From Tepidanaerobacteraceae bacterium (GTDB taxonomy: Bacteria; Bacillota; Thermosediminibacteria; Thermosediminibacterales; Thermosediminibacteraceae), in contig JASUSP010000014.1 in NCBI GenBank assembly GCA_030446005.1, forward strand, positions 1-39,281: a DNA stretch of 39,281 nt, read 5' to 3'. A program made the position numbers and the translations under genes. This document shows, piece after piece, positions 1 through 8,842 of the stretch. Within the stretch, counting starts at the first letter, position 1. Every line of letters starts with the position of its first letter. The notes beneath the pieces were generated by a model. The model saw only the letters and a program-made list of their open reading frames with translations. It was not told the origin of the DNA and did no database searches.

Positions 1-100
1 CCCGGACAATGTTTGTTCGCCTCATGCTTCTATTTTAGCACAACTGGCCGCCGCTTTCATCCCTACCCTTGAAAGGGTAGGGCCTTCCCGCGGCGGTTCC
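1..100 (-). mobile_element. Left end of an IS200/IS605-type element (partial, runs off the window)
   Basis: Seen: on the minus strand a nested imperfect palindrome follows the tetranucleotide TTAC (101-104). Its inner arms are 61-68 and 75-82 (GGGTAGGG/CCCTACCC) and its outer arms are 48-54 and 90-96 (CCGCCGC/GCGGCGG). A leader with TTGTGC and TAAAAT then runs out of the window. Known: IS200/IS605 elements have subterminal hairpins, no terminal inverted repeats, and insert 3' of TTAC-like tetranucleotides. Inferred: this is the left end and tnpB leader of such an element, with its transposase or TnpB gene beyond the left edge. The coding part cannot be seen, so the family call is not proven. 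Confidence 0.55.
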
Positions 101-1288
101 GTAATGGTCGCTTCCTCCCGAATAAGGAAAAACCCCCCATCTTAACACCGGAAAGCCTTTTTGCTCCCCTGTCATGCCGGCGTCATTTGCGCAAAACGCA
201 GTGATTTCCTTTAAAAGCGTGCCCGCAAAGGAGCAAGCCGCAAGGGGCGGATATTCTACCTTCAGCGTGCTGCCGCACAATGTCTGATTTTCTCCCACCA
301 TATCGAGGTTTATCCCCGCTAAAACTCTGGGCCTTTCGGGTTCTGAGGCAAGATACGCAAAGGTTCCCCCCATCTCCGGCACAAGGAGAAGTCTCATCCC
401 CAGCCGGGGAGCCAAAAGCACGCCGCTTTTTATCAACCTATCTAAAGACGCAATCGCCTCTATGGCCGCTGCGGCACCCGAGGCATTGTCGTTAGCGGAA
501 GGTTTGGGGTGGCAGATATGGGCGACAACAAGAATTTCTTCCGGAACCTGGCCCGGTATGACGGCCGTTGCAACCGGAACCCGCGGTTCTTGGAAATCGG
601 AAACCACTTTTGCCTTCACCTTCACCGGCCCGCGGTCAAGCATCCCCCTTACCATTTCTCCCTGCCGGGGTGTCAGGACAAATCCGAATAATTTTTTGCA
701 CGCGTAAGCCGGGAAAGCCGTATACTGCCGCGCATCGGGCAGGTCCCACCTGGTCCTCACGGGCCAGTATTCGTTAAGGTCATCGGTGATTATACCGATA
801 GCACCGTACTTTACCGCAAAATAGGATGCGATACCCACCTTGCCCCGCACCAGCACAATTTTTCCCCGTAAGTCTTTCGACGCAAAACTTTCCTCTTTTT
901 CCGGGTCCTCGATTTCGACAAGTTCCGTTTCAATTCCCCCTTCTGGAGTGGGGCAGCTCTTCTGGATTACGGCAAAGGCATTCTCTTCAAAATCGGAAAG
1001 TTTGACATATTCCTTTTTCTCCTCGTCCCACATCCAGAGTTTTGCCTCGCGGCATTCCCATCCCGGTGAGGGCCTGTAGCCGTAAAATCTGCCGCCATTT
1101 TCCGGAATGTATATATTTACCATGGCATCCAGCCCTTTAGCTTTTAGCACCCCGGCGCAATACCGGGCCGCTTCTTCTATCCCCGGGCCGAGCTGCAGCC
1201 TGTGGAAACGGACGATTCCGTTTAAAATGTCGAAGCATCTTTCTCCCGATACTTCCCGTGCTATGGTTTTATAAATATCGAAAAACAC
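35..1288 (-). pseudogene. M28-type aminopeptidase, C-terminus cut off by an insertion
   Basis: Zinc aminopeptidase-like protein with an inserted PA-like region. Seen: an M28 metal-site pattern, with HICHP and NDNASG near residues 260-270, VPEMGG, then DMVGEN, and a final GGSDHY that supplies the last His ligand. The frame leaves the family pattern right after SDHY and reads 23 codons of hairpin DNA before stopping. The TAC codon of the last Tyr is also the TTAC target of the adjacent IS-like end. A start at GTG 1288 fits a GGAGG seven bases upstream; the longer frame to 1312 would swallow that site. The missing C-terminal part should lie left of the window. The product is probably inactive or unstable. 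It sits 34 bp downstream of larA, so it may be the last gene of that operon. Confidence 0.6.
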
Positions 1289-1322
1289 CAAGATTCCTCC
1301 TTCGCAGGTCATCTACAAAAAA

Positions 1323-2642
1323 TTATTTCCCGGGAAATATCTCGCTGTCATCCGACAAGAACAGCACGGTTGAAGAGGCATCCGGCACCACATAGGCCCT
1401 GAAGTCATCGCCCACAATTTCCCTAACTTTTTCAAGGGCCTGCCTGGCATCTTTTGCCGGTATCATTCCCATCTCGCAAACCGCTTCGGGGTCGAAATTC
1501 GACACCAGTATTACCCGGTGTTTTTCACACGTCAGAGTGAGCATGTAGCCCACGGCCTTGGCAATGGTGAATTCCCTCCAGAGCTCCTCTTCCCTTTGTC
1601 TCCGGGTCTTGAATTCCTTTATTATCCTGTAAAAATCCCCGTGGCCCACTCCTTCCGGACATTCGGCAAGCAGCACCACCGCCCCGCCTTCCTTGAGCAC
1701 ACCGACGCTGTTTTCCACGGCCTTGGTTGCCTGATAAAGGTCGATGTCCTTGGGAAATCCGCCGCAGGAAAGAACCAAAACATCGGCTTTTTCCTTTACT
1801 TTCAAACTATAAAATTCCTCCACCGTTCGGCAGCCTTCCTCGAAGGCCTTTCGGTAATCCCCCGCCACAACCTTTGCTATCTTTCCTTCGTGGTTCAAAA
1901 TCACGTTCACCATGAAGGAGGGATTCACCATAGCAGCTATTTCATCCATATCCTCCGCCATGGGATTGCCCTTTAACTTCCCGCATCCTACCGACTCTTT
2001 CAATCCACCGCCCTTTTCCGGCGGGTTCAACATCAGCTTGTGGTTGTGCTGAATAGTATCAAAACCCGAAACTCCCGGACAAATCGCTTTCCTTCCCCCG
2101 CCAAATCCGGCCATCGAATGATATACTATGCCTCCGGTGATTATCACCTTGTCGGCCTCGGCCACCAACCGGTTTATCCATACCGGCGTTCCCCGGGATG
2201 TGGTTCCAACATATACCAGTTCGTTCTTGTTCCGGCTGTCGTGATCCACGATGCGGACCCGCCTCGTTACTTCCAGGCCAAAAAGATATTCCAGTTCCTG
2301 CCGGGTGTGTCCGCGGTGCGTCCCCGTCGCCACCACGACGGTTATATCCTCACACGGTATTTGCGCTTGCCTTAACTCATCCAGCAGTGCGGGAATAACC
2401 ACCTGATTTCGAACGTTCCTCGTTATATCGCTGGCTATAATGACTACCCTGTCGCCCTTTTTTATGATTTCGGAAAGAGGAGGCGAATTTATGGGGTCCC
2501 TTAGGGCTTTTAATACGGCTTTTCTTTCATCGGCGACTGCCGGGACGTCTCCCGCCCCGAGGACCGCTAACAAATTTTTTGTTGAAATCCCTAGATTTAA
2601 GGCTTTGCGCCCGTATTTTAATTCTAAGGTTTTCATGTCCAT
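1323..2642 (-). CDS. larA: Nickel-dependent lactate racemase family protein (LarA, DUF2088)
   Basis: LarA enzymes interconvert D- and L-lactate or related 2-hydroxy acids using a nickel-pincer cofactor bound to a lysine. Seen: full family length (439 aa). The N-terminal domain has ATGTHRGHT near residue 107. A conserved HSMAGFGGGRKAICPG block at about 175-190 contains the cofactor-attaching Lys and a metal His, followed by a QHNHKLM stretch. No larB, larC or larE genes are next to it, so the cofactor must be made elsewhere, or the protein belongs to a LarA homologue group acting on another hydroxy acid. A second ATG two codons in is an alternative start; a GGAGCAGG ribosome site lies upstream of both. 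It is followed by the truncated peptidase and preceded by walI with a 78-bp gap. Confidence 0.85.
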   Translation of the reverse strand: MDMKTLELKYGRKALNLGISTKNLLAVLGAGDVPAVADERKAVLKALRDPINSPPLSEIIKKGDRVVIIASDITRNVRNQVVIPALLDELRQAQIPCEDITVVVATGTHRGHTRQELEYLFGLEVTRRVRIVDHDSRNKNELVYVGTTSRGTPVWINRLVAEADKVIITGGIVYHSMAGFGGGRKAICPGVSGFDTIQHNHKLMLNPPEKGGGLKESVGCGKLKGNPMAEDMDEIAAMVNPSFMVNVILNHEGKIAKVVAGDYRKAFEEGCRTVEEFYSLKVKEKADVLVLSCGGFPKDIDLYQATKAVENSVGVLKEGGAVVLLAECPEGVGHGDFYRIIKEFKTRRQREEELWREFTIAKAVGYMLTLTCEKHRVILVSNFDPEAVCEMGMIPAKDARQALEKVREIVGDDFRAYVVPDASSTVLFLSDDSEIFPGK

Positions 2643-2720
2643 TTTTCATCCTGCTCCCACAGATTTTTAGTGCTGTATTAATATTTTATTTTATATTCTG
2701 GATTCTGGCAATGCAAATAA

Positions 2721-3569
2721 TTATCTTTCTAGTTCGCCGGTATAGGCGTTTACGTAATAAACTTCCCCGGTATTTATTTCTACCTTCCAGACCGGAGCGG
2801 CCAGCCACCGCTCGGCATTGTAAAATTGGGAGTAAAACCCCTGTTCTACCTTTTTTATCACCATTGGCGTTCCGGCCTTTCTTTCAACCTCCACCTTCAA
2901 TAATGCAGTCAGCGGGGGGATTACTTCCCGCCTTTTGCCTTTAAATGAAACCGGCTTTAAAAAGCTCCTCTGAAAATTCACAACGCCGTAAGGGGTCACC
3001 GAAAGTCTTATGTAGCTGTTGGCTATAAAAAAACCTTTGTAGCGCCCCACGTACTCCACAACATACCCGCCAATTTTCGGGTCATACTTAACGTAGTTTA
3101 AGCTGGCATATTCGGGCAGACCTCCGTGGCTTTTTATAAATTGTTCGGCTATCTCCACGGCTTTTTTTTCATCTAGCCTCATAAAACTCTCTGTTCTTTC
3201 GCTATCCTCGAAGATAATCGAACCGCGGTCCGTTAAAAAAAGGTGCCTCCCTCCCGCAGTATATTTTTTTCCGCCCTGTATATCCTCAACTTCCGCTATC
3301 CCGCCAGGGAAGAACATTTTTATAAGTTCTTCTGGTTTGAACGACTCTTTGCCTACCTCAAGAAAGGGCATTGGCTCTCCTTGAGGAGGCAGTTGAGTTT
3401 CTAGTTTTATACCCCTGCTTTCAAGATAAGTTTCTACCGCCTGTTGCTGGTCTTCTTCCAGCCTAAAACCTTGTCCTGGCATGGTTTTTATATAAAGATT
3501 TGCAAAAAGTACGATGTTAAGTACAAAAAAAGATATGGCAAGAATCCATACGGCCTTTTTCCAATCCAT
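2721..3569 (-). CDS. walI: Two-component system regulatory protein YycI (WalI)
   Basis: Membrane-anchored extracytoplasmic partner that, with WalH, modulates the WalK kinase. Seen: one N-terminal transmembrane segment (MDWKKAVWILAISFFVLNIV) and an extracellular domain. The C-terminal VWKVEINTGEVYYVNAYTGE motif is a PepSY-like YycI ending. The start at 3569 is chosen because MDWKKA is the family's N-terminus, a GAGGG site precedes it, and it leaves a 16-bp gap after walH. A longer frame to 3605 would overlap walH. It is the last gene of the wal operon here; the usual downstream walJ (metallo-beta-lactamase) and htrA genes are absent. Confidence 0.85.
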   Translation of the reverse strand: MDWKKAVWILAISFFVLNIVLFANLYIKTMPGQGFRLEEDQQQAVETYLESRGIKLETQLPPQGEPMPFLEVGKESFKPEELIKMFFPGGIAEVEDIQGGKKYTAGGRHLFLTDRGSIIFEDSERTESFMRLDEKKAVEIAEQFIKSHGGLPEYASLNYVKYDPKIGGYVVEYVGRYKGFFIANSYIRLSVTPYGVVNFQRSFLKPVSFKGKRREVIPPLTALLKVEVERKAGTPMVIKKVEQGFYSQFYNAERWLAAPVWKVEINTGEVYYVNAYTGELER

Positions 3570-3585
3570 CTGAATCCCTCTTTGG

Positions 3586-4881
3586 TTAAAAATTGATAGC
3601 CTCACCGTTTTTGGCGTTAATAAAAATCCTGCCGGAGTGACTTTCTATCGTCCAAACCGGAATTAAAGTGTCTTCAGAAATAAGATAGGAAAGTTCAAGT
3701 GATGTTATCCCTTTCAAATTGTAAATGGCTATTGCCGTATCCAGAGCCTGTATAGGAGATATGGGCTGTATTTTATAAAGCACTTTATTTTCTTTTACGA
3801 TGTTTCTGAAATACCTGGAAACCTGATTTTCTTCCACGGTCACTGTAAGGTATTCGCTTTGACTTAAAAGGGGCAAGCCGTTGATTCTTATGCCGAAATT
3901 AAAGGTATAAGAGGTCCTTTGATTTTGAACTACCTTGTAGCCAGAAAGGTATACGTCATTGGGCCAGCCCCCGTGGGTGTTGATAAAATTAACAGCTATT
4001 TTCAAGGCTTCGTAAAAATCCGAACCGGCTTTAAGTTCCCTTGGGAGCGGCCTGCTGTACTCAATGGCGCCGTTGGGATATATGCGAATGCCCCGGTTTC
4101 CGTCGGTATAAACTACCGCTCCGTCTTTTTCTTCGATTTTGCGCGTCGCGGAAAAATCGGGGAAAAATTGGGCTATGGTGCTTTGAGACGGCGTTTTTTC
4201 GTGTTTAAAGGCAAGCACGGGCAGGTCATCTTGCATGGTTGAAACAGGCACGTAAATGCCTTCCTCAAACTCGACGTTTATCTTGGCAGGTGGAAGGTAG
4301 ATATATACGGACAGATTTTCCCGTCTTGCTCGCTCCAAAAGCTGTTTCAACTCAAAGCTGCTCTGTCTGTTTTTAAGACCGTAAAATTTGCCGTCGCTGC
4401 CTTTAAAAAACACGGAAAGGCCATCCTCCTCAATCATCGTTACCGAATTCACTAATCTTTCATGAGGGATGGCCTGCTGACCTACGTTCATATTAAAAAC
4501 CTTTGTTAAAAAATCAACGGGCAAAGGCACGGGGAAGAAAAGCTCCATCCCTACTTTTTGCCGGAGGTTTTCGTCGTCCAAGTTTGCATTTTTTACCTCG
4601 ACAAGTTCCTTTCCATGGAGTATTTTTCTTGCAAAATCCCATGCTTCCCCGTAAAAAGGCGTATCCGGATAAAGAACGCTGTGCATATCCTGCCCGAAAT
4701 GCAGCACAACTCTATCGGGGGTAATCACATCGGCCAGGTCAACAACGCTCAAGGCGGAAACTTCGGCCTGAACATCGCCGTTTTCACTGTAAAGGCGCCA
4801 CCAGGTTATGCCGGACAGAAAAAGGCTAGTGCCGACCAGCGCAACCAGCAACAAAACGAGAAAGGAATCTCTATTTTTCAC
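3586..4881 (-). CDS. walH: Two-component system activity regulator YycH (WalH)
   Basis: Extracytoplasmic regulator of WalK that works with WalI. Seen: a single N-terminal membrane anchor (VLLLVALVGTSLFLSGITWW, about residues 9-28), then about 400 extracellular residues, ending in a VWTIESHSGRIFINAKNGE segment close in pattern to the end of walI. The length of 431 aa is normal for YycH. The gene lies 16 bp upstream of the walI start and 14 bp downstream of a small secreted-protein gene, all on the same strand, so it is part of the walRK transcription unit. Family assignment rests on topology, size and position between walK and walI more than on catalytic motifs, which these proteins lack. Confidence 0.82.
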   Translation of the reverse strand: MKNRDSFLVLLLVALVGTSLFLSGITWWRLYSENGDVQAEVSALSVVDLADVITPDRVVLHFGQDMHSVLYPDTPFYGEAWDFARKILHGKELVEVKNANLDDENLRQKVGMELFFPVPLPVDFLTKVFNMNVGQQAIPHERLVNSVTMIEEDGLSVFFKGSDGKFYGLKNRQSSFELKQLLERARRENLSVYIYLPPAKINVEFEEGIYVPVSTMQDDLPVLAFKHEKTPSQSTIAQFFPDFSATRKIEEKDGAVVYTDGNRGIRIYPNGAIEYSRPLPRELKAGSDFYEALKIAVNFINTHGGWPNDVYLSGYKVVQNQRTSYTFNFGIRINGLPLLSQSEYLTVTVEENQVSRYFRNIVKENKVLYKIQPISPIQALDTAIAIYNLKGITSLELSYLISEDTLIPVWTIESHSGRIFINAKNGEAINF

Positions 4882-4895
4882 GGCCGCACCGCCTT

Positions 4896-5294
4896 TTATT
4901 GCAGTATGAGCAGTTTCAAAGCCTGGATGATGGAGCTCAGGCTTTTCAAATTCATATCCTTGTCAAGTCTGTATACGTTTCGGGATACGATTTCTTCCTC
5001 GCCCGAGGGGAACACTACCTTTACAGTTATGACGTTTTTCCCGAGCTCGATATCGGCCTGGGTCACGAAAAGTCCCGAAGCTCCAACCCTGATGGTCTCC
5101 TTCTTTTCTCCGTTCACCAGCACCACGACCGAAGTATCGGCAACGGTTTCGCCCGAAACAATCACGTAGCCTTGAGTTGTCACAAAGTCTTCTTTGGGGC
5201 GATTGAGCACGAATTCTTCCTTTGCATCTGCCATGATAAAAAGCAAAAAAACTATACAAAGGGACAATGCCGTTATCCCGATGAGCCTTCTCAT
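4896..5294 (-). CDS. Small secreted protein with a bacterial Ig-like domain, inside the wal operon
   Basis: Seen: 132 aa with a clear signal peptide (MRRLIGITALSLCIVFLLFIMADA). A beta-rich segment of about 70 residues follows (TQGYVIVSGETVADTSVVVL, then VNGEKKETIRVGASGLFV), with the repeating pattern of Ig-like or glucodextranase-type domains. A C-terminal tail ends in a hydrophobic helix (SSIIQALKLLILQ). No enzyme residues are visible. It lies between walK and walH, where classical wal operons have no gene, with 14 bp to walH and 92 bp to walK. Inference: an extracytoplasmic accessory factor of the WalKHI sensor complex or a cell-wall-facing adaptor. Function unknown. Confidence 0.7.
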   Translation of the reverse strand: MRRLIGITALSLCIVFLLFIMADAKEEFVLNRPKEDFVTTQGYVIVSGETVADTSVVVLVNGEKKETIRVGASGLFVTQADIELGKNVITVKVVFPSGEEEIVSRNVYRLDKDMNLKSLSSIIQALKLLILQ

Positions 5295-5386
5295 GATACT
5301 TTTCTCCTCTTCAAAAATAAAAATATTTCTCTTTACAGTTTAGCCTAAAATTATTACAGGAGTATTACATGAAAGTTACGTTTGAT

Positions 5387-7156
5387 TTACACAAGCGCCG
5401 GGAGTTTAATCACGACCTCCGTGCCTTTGCCCTGTTCGCTTTGAATGTCAATCTCGCCATCATGCGCCAGCACAATTTCGCGAGCTATCGAAAGTCCGAG
5501 TCCCGTTCCGCCAAGCTCGCGACTCCTGGTCTTATCAACCCGGTAAAAACGTTCGAAAATTCGCGGCAGGTCTTCCTTCGGAATTCCTATCCCTGTGTCT
5601 TTAATCGAGATGTGCACCTGATTGCCTCTATTTTCGGCTTTTACGAAAATCCTGCCTCCCTGGGGAGTATACTTTATCGCATTGGAAAGCACATTTTGAA
5701 ACACCTGCTCCAGTTTGTCCCTGTCGGCAAACACCTCGAGACTTTCCTTTATATCGCATTCCACCAGCAGCTGCTTTTTCCTTGCGCTTACCATCATTTT
5801 GGATATTACCTCATTAAGAAGCACGTCAATCCTAAGTGCCATTTTATTCCATTTAGTCTCCTTATTGTCCAGCCTGGAAAGCTCCAGAAGGTCGTTGACG
5901 AGCCTTGTCATTCTATCCGCTTCATCGTTTATAACGCTTAAAAACTGACGGGCTACCGACGAATCATCCATGGCCCCATCAAGCAGCGTTTCCGCATAGC
6001 TCTTGATTGTGGTAAGGGGGGTTCTAAGCTCGTGGGAAACATTGGCAACAAATTCCTTCCTCATTTCTTCGAGCCGCTGCTGCTTGGTAACATCCTGCAA
6101 AAGGAGAATGTAACCCGCCTCCCGTGTCTCTCCCGCTAAAGGGGCAAATATGGCTTTAAGCGTGCCGTCTTTTACTTTAACTAAAACTTCGAGCGGAGAT
6201 TTCTCTGCTTTCTGTAAATCTTCGAGGTTGATTTTTAAAATATCCTTTAATTTTTCCGCAAAATCTCCTTCAAACCGTTCTTTTTCAAGGCCCAACATGC
6301 GCTTCGCTGCCGGATTAATGTGGATTACCTCGCCTTTACCGTTTAACGCTATGACCCCGTCTGCCATATTGGTGAGGATGGCTTCCATTTTTTCTTTTTC
6401 CTCGGAGATTTCTTCCAAGGTGGCTTTCAGGCGACCGGTAAGGAAATTGAACATGTCGGTGAGCTTACCTATTTCATCGTCGGATTTTACCTCTATTTTC
6501 TGGTCGAAGTTGCCTTCCGCCAGGAGTGCAGCCCGCTTCGTAACTTCACAAATGGGTCCAGTTATGGTTTTGGACAAAGCGTAACCCAGAAATCCCGTGA
6601 TTAAAAGCGCAAGGAACGTCGCCGTCATCAGGATTAACCTTATATTGTTCAGTGTCTCGTATATGTCCTCCAAAGAAGCCACCAGGTACAGTATTCCCAC
6701 CACTTCACCGTTGTTTTTTATCGGGTAGGCGAGGTACTTGTAGCTTTTTTTGGTATTGGGGTCTTGTCTTATGTCCTCGGCCTGCTTGCCAAAGGTAGCT
6801 TGCATTACCTCCGGCGTTAAAATATGCGAACCCCTGCTGAACCTCGTTTCGTCCGTCGAAGCCACCACCGTTGCCTTTTCGTCCATAACCGCTATATATT
6901 TTATGCTGCTCGGCGCCACCTGTTTTATGTATTCTTCGATGGTGGAATCGTTAACCGACAGCTTACGTTCCGGAGGCAAATACCTTACCAGCAAAAAATC
7001 CGATATAAGCTGGGCGTTTATTATGAGGCTTTCGGTGAGCTTTCTGTCGTGATATCTTTCCAGAGACTGCATCAGGTAAAAACCCACAACTTCCATTGCA
7101 AGCAGGATAAGGAGTATGTATATCGTCACTAGTTTTGCCTGTATACTCTTAAACAA
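5387..7156 (-). CDS. walK: Cell-wall sensor histidine kinase WalK (YycG/VicK)
   Basis: Membrane kinase that phosphorylates WalR to control cell-wall hydrolase genes. Domains in order: TM1 (about 8-29), an extracellular sensor domain, TM2 (about 172-193), HAMP (about 194-246), and a PAS domain (MADGVIALNGKGEVIHINPA onward). The HisKA domain has the phosphoacceptor His in VSHELRTPLTTIKSYAETL (about residue 375). The HATPase has an N-box (QNVLSNAIKYTP), DTGIGIP and GGTGLGLSIA. The length (589 aa) and the single cytoplasmic PAS match Gram-positive WalK. It begins 11 bp after walR and is cotranscribed with it. It is followed by an extra secreted-protein gene before walH and walI. Confidence 0.92.
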   Translation of the reverse strand: MFKSIQAKLVTIYILLILLAMEVVGFYLMQSLERYHDRKLTESLIINAQLISDFLLVRYLPPERKLSVNDSTIEEYIKQVAPSSIKYIAVMDEKATVVASTDETRFSRGSHILTPEVMQATFGKQAEDIRQDPNTKKSYKYLAYPIKNNGEVVGILYLVASLEDIYETLNNIRLILMTATFLALLITGFLGYALSKTITGPICEVTKRAALLAEGNFDQKIEVKSDDEIGKLTDMFNFLTGRLKATLEEISEEKEKMEAILTNMADGVIALNGKGEVIHINPAAKRMLGLEKERFEGDFAEKLKDILKINLEDLQKAEKSPLEVLVKVKDGTLKAIFAPLAGETREAGYILLLQDVTKQQRLEEMRKEFVANVSHELRTPLTTIKSYAETLLDGAMDDSSVARQFLSVINDEADRMTRLVNDLLELSRLDNKETKWNKMALRIDVLLNEVISKMMVSARKKQLLVECDIKESLEVFADRDKLEQVFQNVLSNAIKYTPQGGRIFVKAENRGNQVHISIKDTGIGIPKEDLPRIFERFYRVDKTRSRELGGTGLGLSIAREIVLAHDGEIDIQSEQGKGTEVVIKLPALV

Positions 7157-7167
7157 TTAAAATCACC

Positions 7168-7857
7168 CTAGTTTTTTGAAAAATAGTAGCCTACTCCCCG
7201 CTTGGTCAATATGTACGTGGGATTCGAAGGATCGTCTTCTATTTTTTCTCTGAGCCTTCTAACCGTAACGTCCACGGTGCGTATATCGCCGTAATACTCG
7301 TAACCCCAAACTTCTTCCAGCAGTTTTTCCCTTGAAAAAACCTGCCCCGCTTGGACGGCCAAAAATTTTAAAAGTTCGAATTCCCTGAGGGTGAGTTCCA
7401 GCACCCTGCCGCCTTTCTTCACCTGGAAGCTCGATAAGTCTATCTCCAGGTCTTTTACCTTTATTGTCTTTTGCTCTTCGGCGGGATTCAAAAGCGTAAG
7501 CCTCCGCAAATTCGCCTTTATCCTGGCCATCAGCTCCCTCATGCTGAAGGGTTTTGTGACGTAATCATCTGCTCCCAGTTCAAGGCCCAACACCTTGTCC
7601 ACTTCCTCGCCCTTTGCCGTTAGCATTATTATGGGACATACGAGCTTTTCCCTTAGCTTTTTGCATACGGAAAATCCATCCTGTTTCGGCAGCATTATGT
7701 CGAGCAACACCAGGTCCGGATTTTGCGAGAACGCAACTTCTATTGCCTCTTCTCCGTCGTAAGCGGCAAGCACTTCATATCCTTCTTTTACGAGGTTATA
7801 TTTCAAAATATCGACTATGGGCTTTTCGTCGTCCACTACCAATATCTTCTGGCCCAT
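7168..7857 (-). CDS. walR: Cell-wall response regulator WalR (YycF/VicR), OmpR family
   Basis: DNA-binding regulator of cell-wall metabolism that recognises two TGTWAH hexamers spaced by five bases. Seen: receiver domain with acidic pocket D9/D10, phosphoacceptor D53 in LLDIMLP, Thr in MLTAKG, and Lys in YVTKPF. An OmpR winged helix follows ([20 protein letters not shown], then [13 protein letters not shown]). The start at ATG 7857 is chosen because AAGGGGTGA sits at the right distance; the upstream GTG at 7866 lies within that site. It is the first gene of the wal operon. A matching WalR operator is visible upstream of the M23 hydrolase gene at 12.7 kb. Confidence 0.93.
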   Translation of the reverse strand: MGQKILVVDDEKPIVDILKYNLVKEGYEVLAAYDGEEAIEVAFSQNPDLVLLDIMLPKQDGFSVCKKLREKLVCPIIMLTAKGEEVDKVLGLELGADDYVTKPFSMRELMARIKANLRRLTLLNPAEEQKTIKVKDLEIDLSSFQVKKGGRVLELTLREFELLKFLAVQAGQVFSREKLLEEVWGYEYYGDIRTVDVTVRRLREKIEDDPSNPTYILTKRGVGYYFSKN

Positions 7858-7998
7858 AAGACTCACCCCTTCTCTTTCTAATTCTTAATATTCGATATGG
7901 CGCGGCGTTTTCCTTCAAAATCCATCATTTCTATCCTCAATCGGTAAAATTCCGGTAAAAGCCATGGGCCGGCATAGCAGGGAAACTTTTTCTCTTTT

Positions 7999-8028
7999 AT
8001 TATACAAAAAAAAAGGGTGCGGTAGCAA
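7999..8028 (-). promoter_or_regulatory. Candidate sigma-A promoter of the wal operon
   Basis: On the minus strand TTGCTA (8023-8028) and TATAAT (7999-8004) are separated by 18 bp, about 140 bp before walR. The spacer contains a run of nine T residues after a weak GCGGT/ACCGC stem that overlaps the end of the upstream ABC gene. The same DNA may therefore also terminate that operon. The -10 is perfect; the -35 is moderate. Confidence 0.45.
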
Positions 8029-8042
8029 AAGACTGTAAATCA

Positions 8043-8825
8043 TCACCGCAGAACGGCATTGGCCCATTTTAAATTTGCATCTTTTTCCAGAATTCGGCTT
8101 ATTTTCCCGTAAAAATCCATATAGGCCGGGTCTTCAGACATCCGAGGCCTTGGCAGAGGATTTATAAGATTAAACTTTAAAGTGCCTTTGGTAAACACCA
8201 AAATCCTGTCGGAAAGTCTGATGCACTCATCGATATCATGGGTTACTAGAATTATGGTTGTTCCCGTTTTTCCCCACAATCGCAGGAGCAAGTCCTGCAT
8301 GGCCTTTCTTCCTAAAGCATCGAGGCTTCCAAAGGGTTCGTCCAGAAGCAAAAGCCTCGGGTTGACCGAAAGCGCCCGGGCGAGAAAAGCCCTCTGCTTC
8401 ATCCCACCCGATAATTGATAGGGGTAGCAGTCGCCCCACTCGGAAAGCCCCACCAATTCGAGATAGTATTCGGCCTTCCGCTGAAGTTCCTTCATGTTCG
8501 CGTCCTTGTTTACAGTTTTCATAGCAAATATTAGGTTTCCCCGCAGCGAAAGCCAAGGAAATAGCTGGTCGAGCCCCTGGAATATCATGAACCTGTCGGG
8601 TCCCGGACGGGATACGCTTTTGCCGTCTAAAAGAATTTTCCCGCTATCCGAACTTTCAAATCCTGCGATGCACCTAAGCAAAGTGGTTTTCCCGCAACCC
8701 GAACGCCCGATAACTCCTACAACCTCCCCTTCGTTGACCTCAAAACTCACTTCCCTTATCCCCGCAAAACCCTCCTTTGTACTGCTGTATATTTTCGTCA
8801 GGCTTTCCACTCTGATAAGCGGCAT
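8043..8825 (-). CDS. ABC transporter ATP-binding protein (SsuB/TauB/NitD-like)
   Basis: Energises uptake through the permease encoded just upstream. Seen: Walker A GRSGCGKTT (about 38-46), Q-loop FQGLDQLFPW, signature LSGGMKQRAFLARAL, Walker B LLLLDEPFGSLD and switch His in VTHDIDE. The length (260 aa) and the PWLSLRGNL pattern place it with the nitrate/sulfonate/taurine family. It is the last gene of a three-gene operon, binding protein-permease-ATPase, with an 18-bp gap to the permease. The substrate cannot be read from the ATPase. No riboswitch is visible upstream of the operon. Confidence 0.85.
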   Translation of the reverse strand: MPLIRVESLTKIYSSTKEGFAGIREVSFEVNEGEVVGVIGRSGCGKTTLLRCIAGFESSDSGKILLDGKSVSRPGPDRFMIFQGLDQLFPWLSLRGNLIFAMKTVNKDANMKELQRKAEYYLELVGLSEWGDCYPYQLSGGMKQRAFLARALSVNPRLLLLDEPFGSLDALGRKAMQDLLLRLWGKTGTTIILVTHDIDECIRLSDRILVFTKGTLKFNLINPLPRPRMSEDPAYMDFYGKISRILEKDANLKWANAVLR

Positions 8826-8842
8826 CCCAGCTCCATCTCCCT

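Noticed and set aside
840-1079. Plus-strand frames opposite the peptidase, larA, walK and other genes
   Set aside because: They are shadows of strongly supported minus-strand genes and carry no motifs.
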